Below are positions 14,754 to 23,179 of a DNA stretch of 38,806 bases, piece after piece. The translations under genes and the position numbers were made by a program. The notes beneath the pieces were generated by a model that searched no databases, was not told where the DNA came from, and worked only from the letters and a program-made list of their open reading frames with translations. Each line of letters starts with the position of its first letter. Position 1 is the stretch's first letter. Source of the DNA: Paludibacter sp. (GTDB taxonomy: Bacteria > Bacteroidota > Bacteroidia > Bacteroidales > Paludibacteraceae); contig QKGU01000247.1 of the NCBI GenBank assembly GCA_003250325.1, positions 1-38,806 on the forward strand, given 5' to 3'.

Positions 14754-16832
14754 TTATTTTACCAATGGCATCCAAACCGTCATATCCATTTTTCCACGAT
14801 TTCCCCAGGCATAATACGGAATCAGTTTAATTTTTACATTTTCCTGTTGCGCTGAAACCGGACGATACAAGGTGTTTTTCCATGATGCCTGATTTGAAAG
14901 TTTGGCAACTCCTTCGAGTTCAACAACCGGGAATCCATCCACGTCCGTCTTCTTCGGAATCAGTTTAATATCTGCCGGAATCATCACATCATCAATGCTT
15001 TTTCCACCTTCCACATCTTTTCCTTCCAAACAATATACTATCGGGCCACGTTTTACACAGGTTTGATTGCGGGTTTCTTCAACCAATGGATTAGATTCTA
15101 ATAATACCACCGGCATGTCCAATACGACTTCCACAACATCACCTTTTTTCCAAATGCGATTGATTTCAGTATAACTATTGGATTTGTTTTTTGATGTAAA
15201 TTCCTGTCCGTTTACTTTGATTGTTGCTTTTTGACACCATTCCGGAATGCGAAGGAAAAACGAAACTGCTTTTTTCTTAGGCGCTGCATCAATCGCAATT
15301 CTGATATTGCCTTCCCATGGATATTCGGTTGTTTGCGTAAGTTTTACAAAATCTTTTGAATCTTCCAAAGCGGTATTCAGCGTGCTACCACCGTAAAGGT
15401 TAAAGTAGATTCCATTTTTGGAAACAGAATATAAATAATCCTGCACCTGAGCCAATGTACGTACCGTATTTGGAGGACAGCAATTACACTTTTTGATATA
15501 AACTTCGCGTTCTTTCGACCAACGCATGGTGTATGGGAAATCTTCAGAAATACGCATTGGATTGGTGTAGAAAAATCTTTTTCCGTCCAGACTAATCCCG
15601 CTCATGACACTGTTGTAAAGCGCAGTTTCAACAATTTCGGCATATTTTGCATCTCCTGTCGATAGTAGCATGCGCCAGTTGAACAACATGTTTCCTATAT
15701 TTGCGCAAGTTTCATTATGAGCCGTTGCATTTGGTAACTGAAAAGCGCGACCATAACTTTGATGCACTTTTTGAATGCTGTCCGGACGATAATAAGTTCC
15801 GTCAGGTGAAGTTCCGTCGTACAAAGCCCCACATGCACCTGTTACATACATTTTTCGATTAACAATGTCCGACCAAATGCTGGTGAGGTTATTCATCAAT
15901 TGCTCTTCACCGGTTTCGGCATAAACATCGGCTACACCGGCATATAAATAATTGGCACGAACGGCATGTCCCATGGCCTGATATTGTTTGCGGAAAGGAA
16001 TCCTGTCCTGATTATCATCAGTTCCATTTTCAACCATCCCACGAATATCAATCAGGTTTTTCGACAATTCCAGGTAGCGCGGATTTTTGGTTTCGCGATA
16101 CATTTCCACAACTCCCATATAATGCGATGGACAAATGGCATTTCGGGCCAGTTCAGCCGAAGCTGTTTCGTAAAAATGGCATAAAAAGTCTGTGGCTTTG
16201 ATGGCAATATTGAACAAAGTGGTTTTGCCTGTTGCTCTTTTGTGAATGCAGCCAGCAGTCATCAAATGTCCCAGATTGTATGTTTCGAAATTCAATCGAT
16301 TTTCAAATGCTTTGTCATTGGCTTTCCCGACATTGGTTCCAGTAACAACCTGTTCTTCGTTATGACTATCAATTCCCTGATTCATTTCTGAAATGACCAC
16401 AGGAGTGTGAATATATCCATCTGCACGTTGTACTTTGGCTATGGTTGCAATAATTTTGTCCATCAAAGAATCCAGTTTTGGTTCTTTGGTTACCGCGTAA
16501 ATGGATGCAACGCCTTCGAACCATTTATAAAAATCACCATCGTGAAATGGAGGTCCGTGGTGACGGCCTTTCAATTCGCCGGCTGCCACCTGGAAATTTT
16601 GATAAGAGTGGCTGAGTGTGGTGTCGTTGAGAGTATTCCACATCGACAATATCATAGTGTCTTTGAAAACCTCAAAACGTTCGGCCCAAAAACCTTTGGT
16701 AAAATGTACTGCATCGATATTAGTCGCAGTCATTTTGCTGAATTTGCTGGTTGTGTTATTGGTTAGTCCACGGTTTTGCGCCTGAAGACCAAAGACTGAA
16801 ATCAGAAGTAAAAAAAATAAAAGTTTTTTCAT
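14754..16832 (-). CDS. GH127 family glycosidase (BT1003-like; beta-L-arabinofuranosidase or aceric acid hydrolase)
   Basis: The protein has 692 residues with a Sec signal (about 1-19, LQAQ). The (alpha/alpha)6 domain begins with the DUF1680-type FTKGFWAERFEVFKD and contains GRHHGPPFHDGDFYKW. The zinc-thiolate site of GH127 is visible: Glu374 and Cys376 in NETCANIGN, then Cys449, Cys451 and Cys452 in KKCNCCPPN, where a Cys acts as nucleophile in HypBA1. C-terminal beta-sandwiches follow. GH127 contains beta-L-arabinofuranosidases, and the RG-II member BT1003 is, as I recall, an aceric acid hydrolase for chain B. The neighbours GH141 and GH78 favour that role. It is first of the GH127-GH141-GH78 run, 66 bp after a strong terminator, and probably periplasmic. 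Confidence 0.87.
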   Translation of the reverse strand: MKKLLFFLLLISVFGLQAQNRGLTNNTTSKFSKMTATNIDAVHFTKGFWAERFEVFKDTMILSMWNTLNDTTLSHSYQNFQVAAGELKGRHHGPPFHDGDFYKWFEGVASIYAVTKEPKLDSLMDKIIATIAKVQRADGYIHTPVVISEMNQGIDSHNEEQVVTGTNVGKANDKAFENRLNFETYNLGHLMTAGCIHKRATGKTTLFNIAIKATDFLCHFYETASAELARNAICPSHYMGVVEMYRETKNPRYLELSKNLIDIRGMVENGTDDNQDRIPFRKQYQAMGHAVRANYLYAGVADVYAETGEEQLMNNLTSIWSDIVNRKMYVTGACGALYDGTSPDGTYYRPDSIQKVHQSYGRAFQLPNATAHNETCANIGNMLFNWRMLLSTGDAKYAEIVETALYNSVMSGISLDGKRFFYTNPMRISEDFPYTMRWSKEREVYIKKCNCCPPNTVRTLAQVQDYLYSVSKNGIYFNLYGGSTLNTALEDSKDFVKLTQTTEYPWEGNIRIAIDAAPKKKAVSFFLRIPEWCQKATIKVNGQEFTSKNKSNSYTEINRIWKKGDVVEVVLDMPVVLLESNPLVEETRNQTCVKRGPIVYCLEGKDVEGGKSIDDVMIPADIKLIPKKTDVDGFPVVELEGVAKLSNQASWKNTLYRPVSAQQENVKIKLIPYYAWGNRGKMDMTVWMPLVK

Positions 16833-16900
16833 GAATAAAATGTTCTGTTTTGATTCATGACGCTGAAAAACTGTCTTCTGTACTGTGTTTTAAGACAAAA

Positions 16901-16933
16901 AAATACCCCGAAGATTTTTTTTTCGGGGTATTT
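16901..16933 (-). terminator. Rho-independent terminator after the T9SS-tailed protein gene
   Basis: AAATACCCCGAA and TTCGGGGTATTT form a perfect 12-bp stem with a 9-nt loop. On the minus strand it is followed by a run of T, and the T9SS-tailed protein gene ends 22 bp upstream. It separates that gene from GH127. Confidence 0.85.
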
Positions 16934-16955
16934 GTTGTTGAATTTATTGTATGTA

Positions 16956-18581
16956 TTATTGCACAACAACTTTCTGTACAAAGTCGCCTGTTTTCACGAT
17001 ATATGCACCTTGTAATACTGGAATACCTTTTTTGGCTGTTTCAGCACTTACAATTGTCACCGTTTGTCCGGCAAGATTTGTTACTGATACATTTTTTGTT
17101 GCATTAAATGTGTATATGTTGCTGTTTAGAGTTGAAACTCTTACTGCATTGGCTCCCATTTGAGGAACTGCATTTGGAGCAACTCCAATCGCAGAAACAT
17201 CGTACCAGAAACGTTGTCCGTTTGTAATTTCAAGTCTTTCTGCAGATGTTGCACCTTCAGCTACATTTACATTAATTGAAACTTCCAATGTATCGTTTAC
17301 AATTCCATAATTTGCAGGAGCATCAATTTTAAGATCAAATTTAGTAGTTCCGTCTGATGCTGTGTAAGTGTAAGGAACATCAACTGTGTAATTTCCAGTT
17401 GCATCTTTGGCTTTTACAGCACCGGTTGCTGCAAATGAATATTTTGAATTGTGAGCACCACCATCATTAGCTTCTGTAATATCTAAAACAGCAGCTCTGT
17501 TTAAGCTTGTAAGGTAAATTTTGATAGGAGTCTCAGTATCGGCAGTAACGCTGACAGGAGTTCCTGCACTATAGTCGGTAGTACCATTTGTGTCAAGTAC
17601 AGGGGAACCATCATTGTGGTCAACTATTGAATTGGCAACAACCCCGGTTGGAACTGCCCACGCAGCTGCAGCATATGTACCTTCAACATTGTCAATTGCA
17701 ATTACAGGGTCGTATGTGCCTGGTTCAATGTTAGATCCTGTTCCTGGAGAATATAAGGTTACATAAATTTTCTTACCATTAAAGAAGCCGGGTGTAACAC
17801 CCAATTTTTCAGCAATATTGATTTTTTCTCTTACAAAAGTTGTATCAAGGGTAGTAGTGTACACATTATCAATAATCCATAAATTATTGTTTCCAAGTAA
17901 AGCTCTGTAAGATTCTACATTTGCTGTAGCAGCAGTATCCATTGTTAATGTTGTTGCTAGAGGTGAATAACCGAATAGAACTTGTGAACCAACGCTAACA
18001 ATCATTTTATAGGTTGCAGCTTTGCCGGTTGTTCCTTTGTCAGCTGTCATAAGTTCAAAGCTAACATCCGACTTCAATCCACCACCGTCAATACTTACCT
18101 GGAATCCAAGGTTTACTTTTTTGTACATACCCGGGTAAACTGCAAGAACCTGATCTGTATCGCTTGTAAGTGTTGGAACATTAACAATACAGTTTGTTGG
18201 TCTCCAGAATTGTTGAGCAGAATTGTAGATTTTTTTTGTTGTATCAACAGAAAAATCTAACATAGACTGGATGTTCATCATTTTGTAAACGTTACAGTTT
18301 GATCCCCAGTTATCTGCTTTTTTATTATTAATAGGGGTAACTTTTCCAACAGGGGCTTCCGAGGATAATACAACACAGAAAAGTCCTTTGCCATCGTTTG
18401 CTAAACTTCCATAAGGTAAGGTAGCAAAAGTAGAATTAAAATTGAGCGAGAATTTCTTGTCACCATTTCCTAAGTCCACTGCTCCCTGATATCCCAGTTT
18501 AGCAGCTGTTTTGTTAGATTGTAATTGTGCAAAGGCGGTTACTGACAAACCCATAAGCACGAATAAGAGTAGTTTTTTCAT
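16956..18581 (-). CDS. Secreted protein of unknown function with C-terminal T9SS sorting tail
   Basis: The protein has 541 residues with a Sec signal (about 1-19, VTAFAQ). The body is rich in Thr, Ala, Asp and Val and looks all-beta, with likely Ig-like modules (VPYTYTASDGTTKFDLKI; LEVSINVNVAEGATS). No catalytic motif was found. Residues about 470-541 resemble a type A T9SS sorting domain, with VRVSTLNSNIYTFNA, VSVTNLAGQTV and the closing GAYIVKTGDFVQKVVVQ. The protein is therefore probably exported across the outer membrane and anchored or released. It has its own terminator and is divergent from GH43 across a 233-bp AT-rich gap with paired GTACTCAAAA motifs, so it may be co-regulated with the pectin genes. 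A glycan-binding surface role is possible but unproven. Confidence 0.8.
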   Translation of the reverse strand: MKKLLLFVLMGLSVTAFAQLQSNKTAAKLGYQGAVDLGNGDKKFSLNFNSTFATLPYGSLANDGKGLFCVVLSSEAPVGKVTPINNKKADNWGSNCNVYKMMNIQSMLDFSVDTTKKIYNSAQQFWRPTNCIVNVPTLTSDTDQVLAVYPGMYKKVNLGFQVSIDGGGLKSDVSFELMTADKGTTGKAATYKMIVSVGSQVLFGYSPLATTLTMDTAATANVESYRALLGNNNLWIIDNVYTTTLDTTFVREKINIAEKLGVTPGFFNGKKIYVTLYSPGTGSNIEPGTYDPVIAIDNVEGTYAAAAWAVPTGVVANSIVDHNDGSPVLDTNGTTDYSAGTPVSVTADTETPIKIYLTSLNRAAVLDITEANDGGAHNSKYSFAATGAVKAKDATGNYTVDVPYTYTASDGTTKFDLKIDAPANYGIVNDTLEVSINVNVAEGATSAERLEITNGQRFWYDVSAIGVAPNAVPQMGANAVRVSTLNSNIYTFNATKNVSVTNLAGQTVTIVSAETAKKGIPVLQGAYIVKTGDFVQKVVVQ

Positions 18582-18646
18582 AACGTAAAAAATTTTAAAT
18601 TTAAATTGTGGTTAATTGCTTTTAAGACGATTCCCCAAAAAAAACT

Positions 18647-18656
18647 GTACTCAAAA
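18647..18656 (-). promoter_or_regulatory. TTTTGAGTAC motif upstream of the T9SS-tailed protein gene
   Basis: In gene sense the sequence is TTTTGAGTACA, about 65 bp before the start codon at 18581. It forms an inverted pair with the copy at 18723-18732. The spacing and orientation equal those of the copy before GH138. Confidence 0.4.
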
Positions 18657-18722
18657 AAAATAAATAATATTTTTTAGTCATATAATCAATTAGTTACAAA
18701 TGTGTTTTTTTCTAATATTTCG

Positions 18723-18732
18723 TTTTGAGTAC
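18723..18732 (+). promoter_or_regulatory. TTTTGAGTAC motif upstream of GH43
   Basis: TTTTGAGTAC lies 82 bp before the GH43 start codon, in the same orientation relative to its gene as the two other copies. The rest of the 18582-18814 gap is AT-rich; I saw no convincing TAnnTTTG box in it. Confidence 0.4.
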
Positions 18733-18814
18733 TTTTTGTTATAAGTTTCGTCTCTAAGTAAAGTATAAAGAAAGTAATGTTGATTTTTCATTCAAGTTTT
18801 GAACGTTTGTTGCG

Positions 18815-19786
18815 ATGGTAAAATGGTTTAAATTATTATTAGCTCTGGTCATTGTTTTCCAGTCGTGCAAGGTAAACAAGGAAGTATATGTATCAACTTC
18901 ATTTCACGAGCCTGCAAATGAAGGACTTCGTTTTATATACAGCGAAGATGGTTTAAACTGGGATACTATACCCGGCGTATGGTTAAAACCAAGCATAGGA
19001 AATGAGCTTGTACTGCGTGATCCTTCCATAACGGTAAGTCCTGATGGAGTTTTTCATTTAGTATGGACCTCAAGTTGGAAAGGCGATCTTGGATTTGGAT
19101 ATGCCGAATCGAAAGATTTAATTCATTGGTCGGAACCACAAATGATTTCAGTAATGAAAAATGAACCATCAACCATAAATGTCTGGGCACCCGATATCTT
19201 TTACGACGATGAGAAGCAGGAATATGTAGTGGTGTGGGCTTCGTGCGTTCCTTTTAAATTTCCGAAAGGAATTGAAGAAGAAGATAATAATCATCGATTA
19301 TATTATATTACGACCAAGGATTTTAAAACAATTTCAGAGACCAAACTACTTTATGATCCGGGATTCAGCTCCATTGATGCCACGATTGTAAAAAGAGGAA
19401 AAAATGATTTTGTCCTTGTTTTTAAGGATAATACCCGTCCAAATCGCAATCTGAAGGTGGCTTTTGCTAAGTCAGCTACTGGTCCCTATTCAAAATCATC
19501 GGATACATTTACACAATGTTTTGTAGAGGGACCTACCGTTGAAAAAGTAGGGGAAGATTATCTTATTTATTTTGACGAATATCGAGAGTTTACTTATGGT
19601 GCAGTAAAAACGCGCGACTTTATCCATTTCCAGAATATATCAGAGGAAGTTTCAGTTCCTAAAGGCCACAAACACGGCACTATTTTCATGGCATCGTCTT
19701 CTATCGTTGATAAGATGAAAAGGTCGTATGAAATTGCTCATAGAAAAAATGAAGACGAAACGAAGAACATATCTTCACTGAAATAA
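18815..19786 (+). CDS. GH43-like glycosidase, lipoprotein
   Basis: The protein has 323 residues. A lipoprotein signal has its lipobox at FQSC (Cys18), so it is membrane-anchored. It is a five-bladed propeller with the GH43 triad pattern: Asp69 in LRDPSI (candidate base), Asp188 in SSIDATIV (pKa modulator position) and Glu238 in FVEGPTV (candidate acid). WAPDIFYD (Asp127) is also typical. GH43 enzymes are mostly alpha-L-arabinofuranosidases, beta-xylosidases or galactosidases; I cannot assign the subfamily. It is the first gene of the plus-strand arm, 55 bp before GH143-GH142 and probably cotranscribed with it. A TTTTGAGTAC motif lies upstream. Confidence 0.83.
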   Translation: MVKWFKLLLALVIVFQSCKVNKEVYVSTSFHEPANEGLRFIYSEDGLNWDTIPGVWLKPSIGNELVLRDPSITVSPDGVFHLVWTSSWKGDLGFGYAESKDLIHWSEPQMISVMKNEPSTINVWAPDIFYDDEKQEYVVVWASCVPFKFPKGIEEEDNNHRLYYITTKDFKTISETKLLYDPGFSSIDATIVKRGKNDFVLVFKDNTRPNRNLKVAFAKSATGPYSKSSDTFTQCFVEGPTVEKVGEDYLIYFDEYREFTYGAVKTRDFIHFQNISEEVSVPKGHKHGTIFMASSSIVDKMKRSYEIAHRKNEDETKNISSLK

Positions 19787-19841
19787 TTTTGTCTTTGATT
19801 GTGCCTTATTATTAGTTTGTTAAACTTACTTCTTTGATTTT

Positions 19842-22800
19842 ATGAACAACAAGCAACTCAAAATATTTTCCTTTCTACCGATTCTTTTTTTTTCGGGTAA
19901 TTTAATTCCAGCTCAGGAAAAAATTCATTACAGCGGAAACACACTTTCTAATCCAGCCTATCACGATGGACAGTTATCGCCGGTTGTCGGTGTGCAAAAC
20001 ATTCAGGTGATGCGTGCAAATCGCCAACACCCCGATGCGTCTAACTGCAATGGCTGGACATACAATCATCAGCCCATGATGGCTTACTGGAACGGTAAAT
20101 TTTATTTACAATTCCTAAGCGGTGAAGTGGGAGAACACATTCCACCTTCACAAACTTTTCTGCAAACTTCAAAAGATGGTTATACCTGGTCGAATCCGCA
20201 GGTTTTATTCCCGATTTATAAAGTTCCTGATGGATATACCAAACCTGAGTATCCCGGAGTTGCCAAAGATTTGACTGCCATCATGCATCAGCGCGTTGGT
20301 TTTTATGTTTCGAAATCTGGAAAGCTGTTGACGATGGCTTTTTACGGGGTTGCGTTGGATAAAAAGGACGACCCGAATGACGGAAACGGTATTGGTCGCG
20401 TGGTGCGCGAGATTAAGAAGGACGGAACTTTTGGTCCGATATATTTTCTGCACTACAATCATGCTTTCAACGCCAAAAATACCGATTATCCATTCTTTAC
20501 GAAATCAAAAGATAAAGCTTTCCGATTGGCATGTCAGGAAATTCTGGATAATCCATTATATATGATGCAGTGGGTGGAAGAGTCGGATCGAAACGATCCA
20601 CTTATTCCACTAAAAAAAGAATATAAAGCATTCAATTACTATCATTTACCCGATGGCAAAGTGGCTTGTTTATGGAAACATGCGCTTACATCTATCAGTG
20701 AAGATGGTGGAAAAACCTGGTCGCAACCGGTAGAGCGTGCCAAAGGTTTTGTAAACAGCAACGCGAAAATCTGGGGACAATGCCTTACGGATGGAAGTTA
20801 CGCCACTGTATATAATCCTTCGGAATTCCGCTGGCCATTGGCCATTTCCACTTCAGCAGATGGTTTGAACTACACGACTCTTTGTTTGGTGCATGGCGAA
20901 ATTACTCCGATGCGTTACGGAGGTAATTATAAATCGTACGGACCTCAATATACCCGTGGTATTCAGGAAGGAAATGGTGTGCCAGCCGATAAAAATCTGT
21001 GGGTAACCTACAGCATGAACAAGGAAGATATGTGGGTTTCACGTATTCAGGTTCCGGTGAAGCTGAATGCGACCGCGCAGGCCGACGACCATTTGGATCA
21101 ATACAATAATATTGCTGAATTGACCGACTGGAACATTTATTCACCTTTGTGGGCGCCTGTTTCTTTGGAAAAAGTAGCTGGAAAAAGTTGGTTAACGCTT
21201 CGCGATAAAGACCCTTTTGATTTTGCCAAGGTAGTACGCAAAATTCCTGCAACCAAAGAGCTGACTGTAAGCTTTGATATGATGGCGGGACAAAATAATC
21301 ATGGTATTTTCCGCATCGAATTTCTCGATGATAAAGGCATAGCTTGTTCGCGTCTTGAATTAAATGCCGATAGCGTTTTCCGTGCCAAAGGTGGTTCGCG
21401 TTTTGGCAATCTGATGCGTTACGATGCCGGAAAAATCTATCATGTAGAAGCACAACTTTCGGTTGCAAACCGCAGTATCCGTGTTTTTGTCGACGGAAAA
21501 GCAGTGGGAGTTCGTATGTTTTATGCTCCGGTTCATGCCATCGAGCGCATAGCTTTCAGCACAGGTGAAACCAATGAGTTTCCAACGCCTGAAACGCCTG
21601 CCGACCAGGATTATGATTTGCCAAATGCCGGTGAACAGGAAATTGAAGCGACTTTCCGCATTGCGGGGCTCAAAACAGTTTCGAAAGATATGGATGCAAC
21701 TGCTGCCGTATTGAAGTTTGACGATTTCCGTCATTATGTAGACTATTTCAATACGATGGAAGATGAAAATATTGTTCAGGCAATTCCGAATGCTGAGTCA
21801 GCAGACTGGATGCAGAAGAATATTCCTTTGTTTGAATGTCCTCAGCATAATTTTGAAGAAACTTTCTATTATCGTTGGTGGACTTTGCGCAAGCACATCA
21901 AGGAAACTCCGGTGGGTTATGGTATTACTGAGTTTTTAGTGCAGCGTTCTTACGCCGATAAATATAATTTGATTGCCTGTGCGTTGGGTCATCATATTTA
22001 CGAAAGCCGTTGGTTGCGCGACAGCACTTATATCAATCAGGATATTCGTACCTGGTATCGCGGAAACGAAGGTGCGCCAATGAAAAAGATGATGAATTTC
22101 AGTTCGTGGAATATAGATGCGCAACTCAACAAGTATTTTGTGAGTGGCGATAAAACTTTCCTGCTGAATATGCTCCCTGATTTGGAAGCCGAGTATGCCC
22201 GTTGGGAATCGACACATCGTTTGTCGAGTGGACTTTACTGGCAGGGCGATGTGCAGGACGGAATGGAAGAAACTATTAGTGGTGGTCGCAAAAAAAAATT
22301 CGCTCGTCCTACTATCAACAGTTATATGTATGGAAATGCGAAAGCTTTGTCGGTTATCGAGAAGCTTGCGGGCAACGAAAGTAAGTCACAGCTTTATTTG
22401 GCGAAAGCTGATACGCTGAAAAACCTGATTGAGACCAAACTTTGGAGCGAAAAGCAGGGATTTTTCGAAACTATGCGTACCGATTCGTTGGCTAATGTGC
22501 GTGAATTTATCGGTTATCTGCCCTGGTACTTCAATTTGCCTGATGGAAAGAAATATGATGCGTCGTGGAAACAGCTTGCAGACGAAGGTGGCTTCTCTGC
22601 ACCCTTCGGAATGACCACTGCAGAGCGTCGTCACCCCGAATTTCGCACCCGGGGCGTGGGTAAGTGCGAGTGGGACGGTGCTATCTGGCCTTTTGCGACT
22701 TCTCAGGTGCTGACAGCCATGGCTAATTTCATGAATAATTATCAACAAACTGCCACTAACGACAGTATTTATTTCAGTCAGCTCGAAAAACTTGTGCAAT

Positions 22801-23174
22801 CGCAGTCCTATCGTGGTTTGCCTTATGTGGGAGAATATCTCGATGAGGTGACAGGTTATTGGTTGAAAGGCGACCAGGAACGCAGCCGCTATTATAATCA
22901 CTCTACTTTCAACGATTTGATTATTACGGGGCTGGTAGGTTTGCGTCCGCGTGCCGATAACAGCATCGAAGTCAATCCTCTTCTACCTGAAGGCAAATGG
23001 GATTGGTTCTGTCTCGATAATGTGCTTTATCACGGCCATAATATCACCATTATTTGGGATAAAGATGGTTCGAAATACCATTTAGGCAAAGGATTGCAGG
23101 TGTTAGTTGATGGAAAACAAGTTGGACTTTCGTCAACGCTTTCAAAACTCGTGATTAAAGATGTATTAAAGTAA
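19842..23174 (+). CDS. GH143-GH142 fusion: Dha hydrolase and beta-L-arabinofuranosidase (BT1020-like)
   Basis: The protein has 1110 residues with a Sec signal (about 1-24, LIPAQ). Residues about 30-425 form a sialidase-like propeller (TSKDGYTWSNP and SEDGGKTWSQP are Asp-box-like). Residues about 430-620 form a LamG-like beta-sandwich. Residues about 640-1080 are an (alpha/alpha)6 domain (FYYRWWTLRKHI, GLYWQGDVQDGMEETISGG, RGVGKCEWDGAIWPFATSQ). Length and order match BT1020, whose N-terminal GH143 domain removes Dha from RG-II chain D and whose C-terminal GH142 domain is a beta-L-arabinofuranosidase. Both act on the same Araf-Dha side chain, which explains the fusion. GH78 starts 5 bp after its stop, as BT1019 neighbours BT1020. 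It is probably periplasmic. Confidence 0.85.
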   Translation: MNNKQLKIFSFLPILFFSGNLIPAQEKIHYSGNTLSNPAYHDGQLSPVVGVQNIQVMRANRQHPDASNCNGWTYNHQPMMAYWNGKFYLQFLSGEVGEHIPPSQTFLQTSKDGYTWSNPQVLFPIYKVPDGYTKPEYPGVAKDLTAIMHQRVGFYVSKSGKLLTMAFYGVALDKKDDPNDGNGIGRVVREIKKDGTFGPIYFLHYNHAFNAKNTDYPFFTKSKDKAFRLACQEILDNPLYMMQWVEESDRNDPLIPLKKEYKAFNYYHLPDGKVACLWKHALTSISEDGGKTWSQPVERAKGFVNSNAKIWGQCLTDGSYATVYNPSEFRWPLAISTSADGLNYTTLCLVHGEITPMRYGGNYKSYGPQYTRGIQEGNGVPADKNLWVTYSMNKEDMWVSRIQVPVKLNATAQADDHLDQYNNIAELTDWNIYSPLWAPVSLEKVAGKSWLTLRDKDPFDFAKVVRKIPATKELTVSFDMMAGQNNHGIFRIEFLDDKGIACSRLELNADSVFRAKGGSRFGNLMRYDAGKIYHVEAQLSVANRSIRVFVDGKAVGVRMFYAPVHAIERIAFSTGETNEFPTPETPADQDYDLPNAGEQEIEATFRIAGLKTVSKDMDATAAVLKFDDFRHYVDYFNTMEDENIVQAIPNAESADWMQKNIPLFECPQHNFEETFYYRWWTLRKHIKETPVGYGITEFLVQRSYADKYNLIACALGHHIYESRWLRDSTYINQDIRTWYRGNEGAPMKKMMNFSSWNIDAQLNKYFVSGDKTFLLNMLPDLEAEYARWESTHRLSSGLYWQGDVQDGMEETISGGRKKKFARPTINSYMYGNAKALSVIEKLAGNESKSQLYLAKADTLKNLIETKLWSEKQGFFETMRTDSLANVREFIGYLPWYFNLPDGKKYDASWKQLADEGGFSAPFGMTTAERRHPEFRTRGVGKCEWDGAIWPFATSQVLTAMANFMNNYQQTATNDSIYFSQLEKLVQSQSYRGLPYVGEYLDEVTGYWLKGDQERSRYYNHSTFNDLIITGLVGLRPRADNSIEVNPLLPEGKWDWFCLDNVLYHGHNITIIWDKDGSKYHLGKGLQVLVDGKQVGLSSTLSKLVIKDVLK

Positions 23175-23179
23175 AAGAT

